DNA of 64,000 nucleotides from Halalkalirubrum salinum (GTDB lineage: Archaea; Halobacteriota; Halobacteria; Halobacteriales; Haloferacaceae): contig NZ_SRSG01000003.1 of the NCBI RefSeq assembly GCF_005543295.1, forward strand, positions 1 through 64,000. The letters are read 5' to 3'. A model generated the notes under the pieces. It had not been told where the DNA came from and made no database searches. It worked only from the letters and a program-made list of their open reading frames with translations. Made by a program: the position numbers and the translations under genes. How positions within the stretch are numbered: the first letter of the stretch is position 1; each line of letters starts with the position of its first letter. Of the stretch, positions 15,582-24,234 are shown in pieces.

Positions 15582-15723
15582 ATTCGAAAAAGCGATCCCC
15601 AGATACTTAAAATCGGCAGTAACGTTATCGATAGTTTATCATGAGCGTTGGACTTGGAGCGTAACACGGCGGAATTGCCTCACGGACAGAACGCTTTTGA
15701 TAGCGAGGTTCCTATCAGAATCC

Positions 15724-16095
15724 ATGAGTAGAGACGATCGCGACGATCCGTTCGGCGACATTTTCGACGAGATCGAGCGGATGATGCACGGGATGACCGG
15801 CGGCTACGACGACCGATCGGGCTTCGCCTCCGAGACGCACGTCGACGTGTACGACGAAACCGACCGCGTTCGACTCGTCGCTGATCTCCCAGGCATCGAA
15901 AAATCTGAGTTGAACCTCCAGTGCGACGGCGAGACGCTCACCATCAGCGCTGCCAACGATCGTCGCGAATACGACGAGCGCGTTCGGCTCCCGGTTCGCG
16001 TCGACGAACACTCCGCGACCGCGACGTTCAACAACGGCGTCCTCGAGGTCTCCTTCGAGAAGGCCGACGACTCCGCGTCGATCGACGTTCGGTAA
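15724..16095 (+). CDS. small heat-shock protein, Hsp20/alpha-crystallin family
   Basis: 123 residues from the ATG at 15724. A short flexible N-terminus (DDPFGDIFDEIERMMHGMTGG) is followed by the alpha-crystallin beta sandwich: HVDVYDETDRVRLVADLPGIEK, ETLTISAAND, VRLPVRVDEHSATATFNNGVLEVSFEK. The A-x-x-x-N-G-V-L-E-V motif is diagnostic. The usual I-x-I tail is reduced to SIDVR. It acts as an ATP-independent holdase. Divergent from gap; stops one base before the convergent ATP-grasp gene's stop (16097). Upstream sequence TTTTGATAG near 15695-15703 may hold the promoter. Confidence 0.9.
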   Translation: MSRDDRDDPFGDIFDEIERMMHGMTGGYDDRSGFASETHVDVYDETDRVRLVADLPGIEKSELNLQCDGETLTISAANDRREYDERVRLPVRVDEHSATATFNNGVLEVSFEKADDSASIDVR

Positions 16096-16096
16096 G

Positions 16097-16984
16097 TCAC
16101 CCAGTTTCGGTTTTTTGTGTCTGTGCAGTCCGTTTGATGAGCCCTGCCAGTCGATCGTAAAAGTTCGGCTCGTACTTTGTTGCCGCGTCGATCGTCGGCC
16201 GCGCGTTCGTTTCACCGACGAGGGTTCGATCGTCGGTGACGAGCAGATCGACACCCAGATACTCGATTCTGAGCGCCCGTGCTGTCTGTTCTGCGATCTG
16301 TCGTTGTTCGTCGGGCAACGAGACGCCCTCGGCCACTGCACCGCGGTGGACGTTGTGCTTCCAGCGCCCCTCGGCGCGATCGCCCTCCGGCAATCGTCGT
16401 TCGACGGCCCCCATGTACTCGCCGTCGATCACCATCGCCCGATAGTCGCGGGCGCCAGGCACATACTCCTGTAGGAGGTAGGTTTTGTCGCCCGTCGCCG
16501 GGAAGTCGTGGATTAGATCGAGATAGTCGACAATACCTGAAAGCGAGTCTGGATCCTCAGCCTTTGCGATCCCAATGCCCCGAGTCGTCGAGTTCGGTTT
16601 GACCACGATCGGATAGGAGAGTCCAGCGGTGTCGATCGCCGCCGCAATGTCCGTCGACGAAACGGGGTTCGAGACGAAAACGCTCTGTGGCACTGCAATG
16701 CCCGCCCGAGCTAGCATCGCGAGCACACCCGCTTTGTTCCGTGAGGTGAGGATCGCTGCCCGATCGTTGACCCAGGGAATTCCGTACTGTGCATCGACGA
16801 CGGCTCCTTCGCTGATCCGCGAGGGATACACGAACCCAACATCGAAGCGATCGTCGGGCTCTGTCCCGAGAGTATAGGTCCGCCCATCAGTCTGGAGGTG
16901 TTCGACCGCGATCCCGCGATCGCCTAGCGGGCCGGCCATGCGATCGAACGTCTCCGCCCGGGTCGTCACCGCGAGCCGTAGCAT
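16097..16984 (-). CDS. RimK/LysX-like ATP-grasp ligase
   Basis: 295 residues from the ATG at 16984; sequence upstream of that in the same frame looks non-coding. The ATP-grasp fold is visible: SYPIVVKPNSTTRGIGIAKA (nucleotide and small loop), TYLLQEYVPGARDYRAMVID, GAVERRLPEGDR(A)EGRWKHNV, and the metal site YLGVDLLV..LVGETNARPTID. The family joins amino acids to a carboxylate (ribosomal S6 glutamylation, coenzyme gamma-F420-2, or AmCP in lysine synthesis). F420 biosynthesis genes elsewhere in the window make a tail-modifying role conceivable, but substrate cannot be read. It converges on hsp20 and lies 67 bases downstream of L10e, with the gap GC-rich. Confidence 0.8.
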   Translation of the reverse strand: MLRLAVTTRAETFDRMAGPLGDRGIAVEHLQTDGRTYTLGTEPDDRFDVGFVYPSRISEGAVVDAQYGIPWVNDRAAILTSRNKAGVLAMLARAGIAVPQSVFVSNPVSSTDIAAAIDTAGLSYPIVVKPNSTTRGIGIAKAEDPDSLSGIVDYLDLIHDFPATGDKTYLLQEYVPGARDYRAMVIDGEYMGAVERRLPEGDRAEGRWKHNVHRGAVAEGVSLPDEQRQIAEQTARALRIEYLGVDLLVTDDRTLVGETNARPTIDAATKYEPNFYDRLAGLIKRTAQTQKTETG

Positions 16985-17051
16985 ACGCTCGGCGTTGGCG
17001 GTCGAGAATAAAAAGGGATCCGACCCCGGGCCCTGAGCGCGACCCGACTGT

Positions 17052-17582
17052 TCAGGCGACGAGCAGTTCCTCACCGCGCTCAACGACGACCCGACACGGC
17101 GGGGACATCTTGTTGTACGCACGCCGGAACGCTTCCTTGACAACAGGGGCCTGATCGACGTCGCAGTAGGCGGTAAAGACGATCTCACCTTTGTTCATTC
17201 GTGCGGCGGTGCCGACGATCTTCCCGAAGGACTGACGCATTCCGTCGGAGACTCGGTCTGCACCCGCACCGGTCGCCTGTTTGTTCTCTCTGAGGACCTG
17301 GTGGGGGAACTTCCGGAGGATCATCTTGTACTGACCCTCACCGAGGGTCTTGATGAGGTGACGGTTCGCCGACAGTCGCGCGGATTCGAGCGAGCCGTGC
17401 CGAAGTTGGACGTCCTCTTCGACCACGAGGTTGATCTGCACGGGGTAGTCGTCGGGGTCTGCCTGCAGGTCCCCCATGTTGTGCTGTGCGATTTTCGATC
17501 CAGGGATACCGGTGATGTACTCCCGTCGCGTGTACGACGGTTTGTCGATCTCCCGGTACATAGAGGCCGGTTTGTCTGACAT
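17052..17582 (-). CDS. rpl10e: 50S ribosomal protein L10e (uL16 family)
   Basis: 176 residues from the ATG at 17582. The start [20 protein letters not shown] and the L10e/L16 core ([62 protein letters not shown]) are standard for haloarchaeal L10e. It sits at the tRNA entry side of the large subunit near the peptidyl transferase centre. It is a single-copy core gene here, downstream of nucS with a 79-base gap. An upstream in-frame ATG at 17813 would run through the nucS repeat region and is not credible. Confidence 0.95.
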   Translation of the reverse strand: MSDKPASMYREIDKPSYTRREYITGIPGSKIAQHNMGDLQADPDDYPVQINLVVEEDVQLRHGSLESARLSANRHLIKTLGEGQYKMILRKFPHQVLRENKQATGAGADRVSDGMRQSFGKIVGTAARMNKGEIVFTAYCDVDQAPVVKEAFRRAYNKMSPPCRVVVERGEELLVA

Positions 17583-17661
17583 GGTTACTTGTGAAGGCAA
17601 ATGCTCGTGCGTTGAATAAACCCTTCGATGCCGTTCGGCGATCATCGGGAGTGTGACGGGC

Positions 17662-18501
17662 TCACACGCCGGTTTCGTCACCAGATCGATCGTCCTCGTC
17701 ACCAGATCGATCGTCCTCGTCGCCAGATCGATCGTCCCTGTCGGCCGCTTCGATCGACTCGCGCCCCTGCTCGTCGGATTCGGGTGCAGTCGGATCGAGC
17801 GCGACAAACCCAAAGCCGCGTTGTTCGAGCAGTTCGGCGGTCCGATCGGTCACAGAGGGCGCAACAAGCACCCCACGAACGGCAGCCTTGTCGCCGATTT
17901 CTCGCCGCAGGGCATTGACGTACCGCTCCAGTTGGCTCACTGCACTCGGGCCCACCCGGCGGCGTTTTAACTCGACGACCACAGGAACCCCATCTGCGTC
18001 TCGGCCGAAGATGTCCATCGGGCCGGCGCTGCTTTGGCGTTCGGCCTCGATCGGCGTGAATCCGGGCTCGATGCGGTCTGGATGTGCGAGGAGGTAGTCT
18101 TTGAGATCGGCCTCGCTACCCAATAGATCAGGCGATCGGCCGCCAGTCACCGGATACGCACAGAGCTGCTCGATCCGTTCGAAGCAGACGTCGAGGCGTT
18201 CCTCGGGGCTCGATCGCTCACTGCGGATCCGCAGCCGGCCCTCCCGGACGGCCGCGTAGTGGGTACATCCCGGCGGCTGCCAGTTCACCGGCTTTTGATT
18301 CTCGTCGGTGTGTACCAACGCGGTTCCGTCCGGTTTGAGGATCACCAGACGATCGCCGGCCCCGAGTTCGGCGCTCGCGCGGCCGTTGTACTCGACCGTG
18401 CAGCGACCGAAGACTGTAATGAGGTCGCCGCGATCGAAGGCAGCTTCGAGTGCCCACAGCGCCTCGCGGTGGGTCGGCCGGTGGGTCGTCGTCGCGGACA
18501 C
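17662..18501 (-). CDS. nucS: NucS/EndoMS mismatch-specific endonuclease
   Basis: 279 residues. The N-terminal domain is a beta-rich DNA-binding half ([35 protein letters not shown]). The C-terminal half is a RecB-like nuclease: [21 protein letters not shown] gives the D...E-x-K catalytic triad and [15 protein letters not shown] the conserved helix. NucS cuts both strands at mismatches and replaces MutSL in many archaea. In other archaea the protein ends with a PCNA-binding peptide. Here the end is three copies of a Gly-Asp-Glu-Asp-Asp-Arg-Ser unit with no visible PIP motif. It lies upstream of L10e on the same strand and about 240 bases from tRNA-Phe, which is divergent. Confidence 0.9.
   Translation of the reverse strand: MSATTTHRPTHREALWALEAAFDRGDLITVFGRCTVEYNGRASAELGAGDRLVILKPDGTALVHTDENQKPVNWQPPGCTHYAAVREGRLRIRSERSSPEERLDVCFERIEQLCAYPVTGGRSPDLLGSEADLKDYLLAHPDRIEPGFTPIEAERQSSAGPMDIFGRDADGVPVVVELKRRRVGPSAVSQLERYVNALRREIGDKAAVRGVLVAPSVTDRTAELLEQRGFGFVALDPTAPESDEQGRESIEAADRDDRSGDEDDRSGDEDDRSGDETGV
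17679..17741. repeat. 21-bp tandem repeat in the nucS 3' end
   Basis: Three in-frame 21-bp units (17679-17699, 17700-17720, 17721-17741). Each begins CACCAGATCGATCG or CGCCAGATCGATCG, and the third differs from the others in a few bases. They encode DDRSGDE-type heptads at the NucS C-terminus. The host-preferred GATCGATC core repeats with each unit. There are no spacers, so this is not a CRISPR. Confidence 0.9.
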
Positions 18502-18743
18502 GTTCGGGTTTGGGTCCCGATCGACAAAACGATGGCTTCTGTCAGTCGTTGCCCACCCGCCCGATCAGAACGTGCCACAGGGTGTACTCACGAGGGTATC
18601 AATCGCGATGGCGAAGGTGTGGAGGATCGCTGTCTGATCCCTCGAAAATGCGGACGGCCGGTCTGACACCGAGCATCAATACTGGTCGTCGGATCGCCGT
18701 CATTCGAAATCCTTTTGTTTCCGATCGGCTTCCCTCCGAGTGC

Positions 18744-18817
18744 GCCGCCTTAGCTCAGACTGGGAGAGCACTCGACTGAAGATCGAGCTGTCCCCGGTTC
18801 AAATCCGGGAGGCGGCA
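18744..18817 (+). tRNA. tRNA-Phe (anticodon GAA)
   Basis: 74 bases. The acceptor arms GCCGCC/GGCGGC close the molecule with A as discriminator. The D arm is AGCTCAGACTGGGAGAGC. The anticodon arm is CTCGA-CTGAAGA-TCGAG with GAA at 18778-18780. The T arm is CCCCGGTTCAAATCCGGGA. No CCA is encoded (the gene runs into TAC), and there is no intron. The 3' end is repeated 149 bases downstream, which marks this gene as an integration site. Confidence 0.95.
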
Positions 18818-19253
18818 TACTTCTGCGGCCGACGCCGCGAGTGAGCCGTCGGCCGTGAATCTGCTCCCGAGCGGATTTGAACCAGACGAGTCACAGCCCG
18901 GAATGGAGAGCGAAGCGAGCCACATGCCCGGACTGTCTCGGCGAGGTTCAAATCCGGGAGGCGGCATTAGACTCAGAGTTCAAATGCCTGCGGCGCTCTG
19001 CGGGCGGGAATCCCGGGATATTCTCACGATCAATTCGGGAACTTGACCGACAATTCTCTCCGTCACTGCGCAGATCATTATCCGCACACCACCTGAGAAG
19101 AGACTGCTCACGAGTTCCGCGGGACAGAGGGCTCCGTGATGAATAGAGATGCCCAGTTACTGCTGTGCCTCTCGGAAAATCATCTCCTTACCGGGGGTAC
19201 GCCGACTATAGGTTTCAATATCGCCGCCAAAATGGGAGTATATACGAAGGACA
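18818..19253. other. tRNA-Phe downstream region: integration scar, no gene seen
   Basis: No convincing coding frame. It contains the 23-bp duplicate of the tRNA 3' end (18945-18967). It also contains a 12-bp inverted copy of the T-arm sequence (CGGATTTGAACC at 18872-18883) and repeated GC-rich stem-like sequence (GCCGAC...GTCGGC at 18830-18853). I read it as the scar of one or more site-specific integrations. The last 60 bases lead into the regulator gene at 19254 and carry AT-rich sequence (CTATAGGTTTC, GTATATACG) that may be its promoter. Confidence 0.6.
18945..18967 (+). repeat. att-like direct repeat of the tRNA-Phe 3' end
   Basis: Twenty-three bases (starting GGTTCAAATCCGGGAGG, ending CGGCAT) are identical to 18796-18818, which is the T loop, T stem, acceptor strand and next bases of tRNA-Phe. 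Tyrosine integrases of archaeal plasmids and viruses use exactly this part of a tRNA as core site, restoring the tRNA on one side and leaving a copy on the other. No integrase gene remains beside it. Confidence 0.85.
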
Positions 19254-20168
19254 ATGACAGAGAATCGTTCGGCTACGGATATTTTTCGCCTTCTCGCTGA
19301 CGGCACACGGGTTGATATTCTTCGCGCGGTTGCTGTTGCGCAGTACGAACTCGAACAGGTCGGGTCAGGGGCTGCTGAACTCGCATTTTCTGAGATCTAT
19401 GACCACGTCGACGTGGAGAACACGTCGAAGCTGTCGTACCACCTCGGCGAACTCACAGGGACCTATCTCCGGAAAAGCGACGACGGATATTCGCTTTCAC
19501 ACGCCGGTGAGCGCATCGTTCGATTCATCTTGTCGGAGAATTACGAGCAACCACAACCGTTTGGGCCTGAACCAGTTGATGGAGTGTGCGTCTTCTGCGG
19601 TGAGGAAACGATGGAAGCGAAGCTCTCACATCAATTTTTCCGGATCGACTGTACGACCTGTGAGCAACAGGTTACGGGACAGCCGATCACGCCGGCACAG
19701 GTCAGGACGCGGGACGGCGAGTCGCTCGTGCAGAGCGTCAAGTTACGCAATTCGGAGGATGCCAGACAGATCCGGCGGGGGATGTGTCCAGAGTGCGGGG
19801 CGCATCTGTCTGCCGACGTAGTTGTGGTACCCGACAGCCCGTTGCCTGATGCTGATTCGTACGTGGTGACGAGTACTTGTGAGGCGTGTCTCCGGGAGTA
19901 CAACAGCCCGTTGACCTACAGTGTCGTCTACCATCCGGCGTCGATTGCCTTCTATTGGGATCGCGGAGTCGATGTGACGGCGCGGGGTATCTGGGAGTTC
20001 CACGAATACGTCTACGAGGGCCGCTGGACGTCCGAACAGACGGCGTCTGATCCCGAGGAGTACGAAGTCGAGTTGCGCCACGAAGACGATGCAGTTCGAC
20101 TCTATCTCGATTCGACTGCGACGGTGGTGGAGACGGAGCGCGTGCGAGGCGCGAGCGGCGAGTTTTGA
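19254..20168 (+). CDS. ArsR-like winged-helix regulator with zinc-ribbon C-terminal domain
   Basis: 304 residues. Residues 1-95 form an ArsR-type winged helix (DIFRLLADGTRVDILRAV, SEIYDHVDVENTSKLSYHLGEL, KSDDGYSLSHAGERIVRFI). The remainder has two zinc-ribbon-like Cys pairs (VCVFCGEETM with IDCTTCEQQV; MCPECGAHLS with STCEACLREY) and a beta-rich end. This plan matches the common haloarchaeal regulators with a DUF7351-type C-terminal domain, whose ligand is unknown. It is the first gene of the tRNA-linked region and stands alone, with a 208-base gap to the methyltransferase. Codon use is less GATCG-rich than the core genome. Confidence 0.8.
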   Translation: MTENRSATDIFRLLADGTRVDILRAVAVAQYELEQVGSGAAELAFSEIYDHVDVENTSKLSYHLGELTGTYLRKSDDGYSLSHAGERIVRFILSENYEQPQPFGPEPVDGVCVFCGEETMEAKLSHQFFRIDCTTCEQQVTGQPITPAQVRTRDGESLVQSVKLRNSEDARQIRRGMCPECGAHLSADVVVVPDSPLPDADSYVVTSTCEACLREYNSPLTYSVVYHPASIAFYWDRGVDVTARGIWEFHEYVYEGRWTSEQTASDPEEYEVELRHEDDAVRLYLDSTATVVETERVRGASGEF

Positions 20169-20316
20169 GTTTCCTGACAGAACTATTACGAAAGCAACGT
20201 TGAGTGGAGAGTGGTACTACTCGGGTGATTCTCTGATTGTCCGTCTATGAAGTTTACTGTCCCTGTTTTCCACTCAATTCTCGTTTTGAAGCAGATCCGA
20301 TAAATTATCAATATAA

Positions 20317-20330
20317 CGATATATTTATCG
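20317..20330 (+). promoter_or_regulatory. AT-rich TATA-like element upstream of the methyltransferase
   Basis: ACGATATATTTATCG lies about 50 bases upstream of the ATG at 20377. The gene also has a strong Shine-Dalgarno-like GGAGG at 20364-20368, eight bases before the start. TATA plus a leader with a ribosome binding site is unusual among mostly leaderless haloarchaeal genes. Confidence 0.4.
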
Positions 20331-20376
20331 GTGTTGCTGGCTCGATGCATACTCACAGTCAACGGAGGCCCATCCC

Positions 20377-21078
20377 ATGTCATCGAGCAATTCCAAGGAA
20401 CCGGCAAGACCGCAGCATCGAACACACACCGACACGACCGACCAACAGCAGTCGGTACAGAGACGCTCGAAGTCGGCCGAGGAGATCGCCGATGCGTACG
20501 CAGACGTCGCTGACAAACTCGCACGGTGGCGACAGCTTGACCGCCTGTTCGCTGGTCGATATCGTCGACGCCAGTTTGAGCACGCGACCGGTCGAGTGCT
20601 CGACGTCGCTTGCGGCACTGGACGAAACTTCGGCTACCTCTCGTCGGCGAGTGAAGTCATCGGTATCGACATCAGCAACGAGACGCTCGCCCACGCCCGC
20701 GGTGAACTCGACAGGCTCGAACTAGACGGCACCGTCCAGCAGATGGACGCCCAGGCACTCGACTTCCCCGACGACAGCTTCGACACCGTCATCTCGTCGT
20801 TTTCCACGTGTACATTCCCCGACCCAATCTCCGCGCTCCACGAGATGGAGCGAGTCTGCACCCCTGGCGGCGAGATTCTGTTACTCGAACACAGACGCAG
20901 CGACGCCACTCCACTTGCCTGGCTCCAGGACTGGCGCGCCAACTCCCACTACGAAAAGAACGGCTGTCGGTTGAATCACGATCCGCTGGAGACCGTGGAG
21001 CAAGCCGGAATTCCGGTCGAGAACGCCTCAACCGCGTTCTTCGGTCTCGTCACTACCATCGAAGCCACTCCAAGATGA
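20377..21078 (+). CDS. class I SAM-dependent methyltransferase (UbiE/Methyltransf_11 type)
   Basis: 233 residues. After a disordered, Thr/Gln-rich N-terminus of about 45 residues, motif I is RVLDVACGTGRNFGYL. The acidic motif II is VIGIDISNETLAHARG, motif III is VQQMDAQALDFPDDSFDTVIS, and the end is HEMERVCTPGGEILLLEH. The domain architecture matches small-molecule or lipid/quinone methyltransferases of the UbiE group. The substrate cannot be told. It precedes the serine hydrolase by 7 bases, so the two are one operon with the small membrane protein. A role in lipid or cell-envelope chemistry would fit that company. Confidence 0.85.
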   Translation: MSSSNSKEPARPQHRTHTDTTDQQQSVQRRSKSAEEIADAYADVADKLARWRQLDRLFAGRYRRRQFEHATGRVLDVACGTGRNFGYLSSASEVIGIDISNETLAHARGELDRLELDGTVQQMDAQALDFPDDSFDTVISSFSTCTFPDPISALHEMERVCTPGGEILLLEHRRSDATPLAWLQDWRANSHYEKNGCRLNHDPLETVEQAGIPVENASTAFFGLVTTIEATPR

Positions 21079-21085
21079 ACACGCT

Positions 21086-22786
21086 ATGACGCGGACACGA
21101 CCACACACTATGAACGATAGCGGTGATGGAACCACGAGACGATCGTTCCTCACTGGTGTCGGTAGCCTCGGAGCCATCGCTCTCGGAACACCGACTGGGC
21201 GGACTGGGGCAACAACCGATGCCTCCACCACTAGCTCACAGCTAGACGAGAACCCATTCACGGACTCGGATGAACTCGAAGCGTTCGTCGACAACGTGAT
21301 GGCCGAGCGGGTTGGGACGACAACGCCCGGGGCCACTGTCGCTATCGTCTCGGGAGACACACCCATCCTCACCAACGGATACGGCGCTGCTAACGTTGAT
21401 ACTGACGTTCCCGTTCGAGTTGATGAGACGGCGTTCCGCGTCGGATCAGTCGGGAAACTCGTGACCTACACCGCCGTCATGCAGGGGGTCGAACGGGGCG
21501 TCCTCGACCTCGATACTGACATCAACGCGTATCTCGGTGACTCTGCCGTCACAGTGCCGGACACGTACGACCACCCGGTGACACTCCGGCATCTCGGGAC
21601 TCATACCGCTGGATTCGAATCTATGCTCGACCCTGCCATCGTCGCCGATCCGGCTGCGCTCGACCCGTTGGAGACGGTGCTTACCGACCAGCAGCCCTCA
21701 CGTATCCGTCCGCCGGGCAAGCTCGTCGGATACTCCAACTACGGCGCAGCGCTCGCCGGGCATATCGTCGCCAAAGCACACGACACAACGTTCGAGGCGT
21801 ACGTCCAGTCGAAGATCTTCGACCCGCTCGACATGACTCACAGCACGTTCGCCCAACCCGTCCCCAACGACCAGTCTGGCGAACTCGCTGCCCCACACGT
21901 CCGCGACAGTGCGTCGTTCACGGTGGCCGACGACGTGTACATCAACATGCGTCCCGCGGGCTCGTTGAGCGCGACGGCGACGGACATGGCGGCGTTCATA
22001 AGCGCACACCTCGGCGACGGTGCAGCCGGTGACACACGGATTCTCGACTCGGAGACCGCCGACACGATGCACAGTCGCCATCACATACGCCATCCAGCAG
22101 TCACGAACTGGCGGTACGGCTTCCACGAGTACGGCGACCCGGACGCGAACCTCCTTGCCCACTCGGGCGCGACGGTCAACTTCACGAGCCACCTGCTGCT
22201 CGCCCCGGACCAGGAGGTCGGAATCTTCGTCGCCTACAATAGCAACCCCGCCGAGCTTCCGTCGGCTGTCGTCGATGAGATCGTCGCGGAGTACGATCTT
22301 CAACCGGCACCGACTACACCAACATCGACTTCGAAACCGGGCGGTCGGGAGCGCGCCGAAGCCGTTGCTGGGGAGTATAGTCTCTCGTATCTCCCACAGA
22401 GCGGACCTCTCCAGGTGGTAGACCTGCTGGAGCATCTGACCGTCGAACCAGCAGACAACAGCGACCTGCGCACGACGACACTCGAAGGTGATGCCCGGAA
22501 GTGGATCGAGATCGAACCGTACGTGTACCGGGAGGTCGGCGGCCACGATGTCCTCGCGTTCGAGATCACAGACGGCGATGTGATCGTGTTGAATATGAGC
22601 AGCGAACCGACTGGGGTGTACCAGCCAGTCCCGTTCCACGAGCGCCAACTCGTCACCGGGGGTGTCCTTGGAACGGCGCTATCCGGGTTCGGTCTCTCGC
22701 TCGTCGGATGGGGCGGCCACAGTGCCTGGCAGCAATGGAAGCACCGCCGAAGCGAGGAGGCTCACAACACGGGGGACGCCGAATGA
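21086..22786 (+). CDS. Tat-exported serine beta-lactamase-like hydrolase
   Basis: 566 residues. A twin-arginine signal (TTRRSFLTGVGSLGAIALG) leads into a class C beta-lactamase/DD-peptidase fold: SVGK for the S-x-x-K nucleophile (residues about 131-134), YSNYG for the Tyr-x-Asn base, and HSGATVNF near the KTG position. A C-terminal beta domain of about 170 residues and a final hydrophobic helix (VLGTALSGFGLSLVGWGG) follow, so it is probably membrane-held on the outside. Archaea lack murein, so the substrate is more likely a peptide, ester or D-amino-acid compound. A second ATG at 21110 is a possible start. It overlaps the next gene by four bases. Confidence 0.85.
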   Translation: MTRTRPHTMNDSGDGTTRRSFLTGVGSLGAIALGTPTGRTGATTDASTTSSQLDENPFTDSDELEAFVDNVMAERVGTTTPGATVAIVSGDTPILTNGYGAANVDTDVPVRVDETAFRVGSVGKLVTYTAVMQGVERGVLDLDTDINAYLGDSAVTVPDTYDHPVTLRHLGTHTAGFESMLDPAIVADPAALDPLETVLTDQQPSRIRPPGKLVGYSNYGAALAGHIVAKAHDTTFEAYVQSKIFDPLDMTHSTFAQPVPNDQSGELAAPHVRDSASFTVADDVYINMRPAGSLSATATDMAAFISAHLGDGAAGDTRILDSETADTMHSRHHIRHPAVTNWRYGFHEYGDPDANLLAHSGATVNFTSHLLLAPDQEVGIFVAYNSNPAELPSAVVDEIVAEYDLQPAPTTPTSTSKPGGRERAEAVAGEYSLSYLPQSGPLQVVDLLEHLTVEPADNSDLRTTTLEGDARKWIEIEPYVYREVGGHDVLAFEITDGDVIVLNMSSEPTGVYQPVPFHERQLVTGGVLGTALSGFGLSLVGWGGHSAWQQWKHRRSEEAHNTGDAE

Positions 22787-23181
22787 CAGACCAGCACGTC
22801 CCTCAGCGCCAGCAACACGAGCACAAAGATCGAAGCGGGGGTACGAGGGGCATCAAACGCCGGCTGACGAGTCCCCCGTGGCTCGGCCGCGCCGCAGGTG
22901 TCGGCCTCAGTAGTGTCTCCATTGGATTTGTTGTGCTCCTCATATTCGTCTTGGAGACCCGCGGTGAGGTCGCGCTCTTCACGCGACCGCTCACGATGCA
23001 GATCGCACTCACCCTCCCGTATCTCATCTGGGCCCTCACGCTCGGAACAATTGCCGGATCTTTGCTGGGATTGCGGCACCGATACTGGTCACTGCCTGTA
23101 CGCATCCATCAGACGGCACTGGCGCTACTGGGCATCGCGTTTAGCTGGCAGCTCTCGACGCTCGGTTTCATGGCGTTGTAG
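22783..23181 (+). CDS. small membrane protein, partner of the serine hydrolase
   Basis: 132 residues. The ATG overlaps the hydrolase TGA (ATGA at 22783-22786). A hydrophilic basic N-terminus of about 35 residues is followed by three hydrophobic helices (VGLSSVSIGFVVLLIFVL, IALTLPYLIWALTLGTIAGS, ALALLGIAFSWQLSTLGFMA). Paired membrane proteins occur downstream of haloarchaeal beta-lactamase-like genes. In several the hydrolase itself carries these helices as a C-terminal extension, so this may be a split version; that is inference. No catalytic motif is visible. Confidence 0.7.
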   Translation: MTDQHVPQRQQHEHKDRSGGTRGIKRRLTSPPWLGRAAGVGLSSVSIGFVVLLIFVLETRGEVALFTRPLTMQIALTLPYLIWALTLGTIAGSLLGLRHRYWSLPVRIHQTALALLGIAFSWQLSTLGFMAL

Positions 23182-23406
23182 CGTGTGACAACCGTTCTAT
23201 GGCCTGTATCGTTACCATACAACCCTGTATTCGGGAATGACAAGGCTAAGCCGTTCTCTCAGTCATTGGGCCCTTTATATTGAGTCACGCGATAAAGGAG
23301 AACACGGACCCAGAAGGTCGCTGGAGTCAAATGGATCATTGGTTATCACAACGGGGTCATTCGACCTTTCCGCCACTCCCATTATAATGGGTAGATACGA
23401 TATCAT

Positions 23407-24093
23407 ATGGGACTCGTCGCTGAATTCGATATTGACTGTCAGGTGTTACCGCTTGTAGGGGTTGCGTCAGCCGTATCCGAAGCAACGTTTGCTCTCGACT
23501 TGCAGTTCAATCACGGAAACCGACCATTGTTTCTCGTCACCGTTCAAGACGGCTCTCGGACGGCTATTGAAACCGCCCTCACAGACGCATACGATGTTAA
23601 GGAATGGACACTGGTTGGGCAAGCCGGAGACACTCGTCGATATCAGGTAGTCCCAGCGCTCAGTCTGGAGGTGCAACTCGGAGACCATCTTGACGATCTG
23701 GAGGGGCTTGAGGCCCTCGCTACGGCCGATGCAATCATCGAGCGGATTGACGTCGTCCCAGACGGGTGGCGGCAGACCGGCTGGTTCGCAGACCGCGACG
23801 CGTTCAGTAGGTTTTCCTCGTTCTGGCAACGTAACGCTGGCTTCCAGTTACACCGCCTTACGCGAGATGGCGAGTCAGAACCACCCGGCAATGGACTTAC
23901 CGACCGTCAACACGAAGCACTGCGGATCGCGTACGAACTGGGTTATTTCGATATCCCGCGGCAGGCCTCTCTCGAAGACGTTGCTGCAGAATTAGATATC
24001 ACTCCATCATCGGTATCTGAGCGGCTCCGACGAGCGCAAACTCAACTCATCGAAGAGACAGTGGCAACCACGTGGCCCCCGCTTCCCAAGTGA
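23407..24093 (+). CDS. bacterio-opsin activator-like HTH_10 regulator
   Basis: 228 residues. The N-terminal 150 residues are a beta-rich sensor of the type found in haloarchaeal Bat-like proteins (FLVTVQDGSRTAIETALTD, WFADRDAFSRFSSFWQRN). The C-terminal domain is HTH_10: LTDRQHEALRIAYELGYFDIPR, then ASLEDVAAELDITPSSVSERLRRAQ. HTH_10 proteins are transcription activators found in many copies in haloarchaea; the signal is unknown. It stands alone after the hydrolase operon with a 225-base AT-containing leader region. Confidence 0.85.
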   Translation: MGLVAEFDIDCQVLPLVGVASAVSEATFALDLQFNHGNRPLFLVTVQDGSRTAIETALTDAYDVKEWTLVGQAGDTRRYQVVPALSLEVQLGDHLDDLEGLEALATADAIIERIDVVPDGWRQTGWFADRDAFSRFSSFWQRNAGFQLHRLTRDGESEPPGNGLTDRQHEALRIAYELGYFDIPRQASLEDVAAELDITPSSVSERLRRAQTQLIEETVATTWPPLPK

Positions 24094-24234
24094 CAGGGAC
24101 GAGTTCGCCCTCCAACGGGAGAGCGAGGAGGACTGAAACGCTTCACATATGCCTGTTTTACAATAATCGGGAATCGGTCAGTAGCGGTCAGAATTTCAAC
24201 GCTAATTGAGAGCTTTGAATTCCCGGCGCTTCAT

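Noticed and set aside
15310-15723. Upstream extension of the hsp20 frame
   Set aside because: Overlaps gap in antisense and is Ser/Arg-rich; hsp20 begins at the ATG at 15724.
17679-17741. Possible CRISPR-like array in nucS
   Set aside because: The three 21-bp units are directly adjacent with no spacers and are in frame inside nucS. No CRISPR array or cas gene was seen anywhere in the window.
18850-18940. A second tRNA gene on the minus strand after tRNA-Phe
   Set aside because: Only a T-loop-like GGTTCAAATCCG is present; the T stem does not pair and no anticodon or acceptor arms form.
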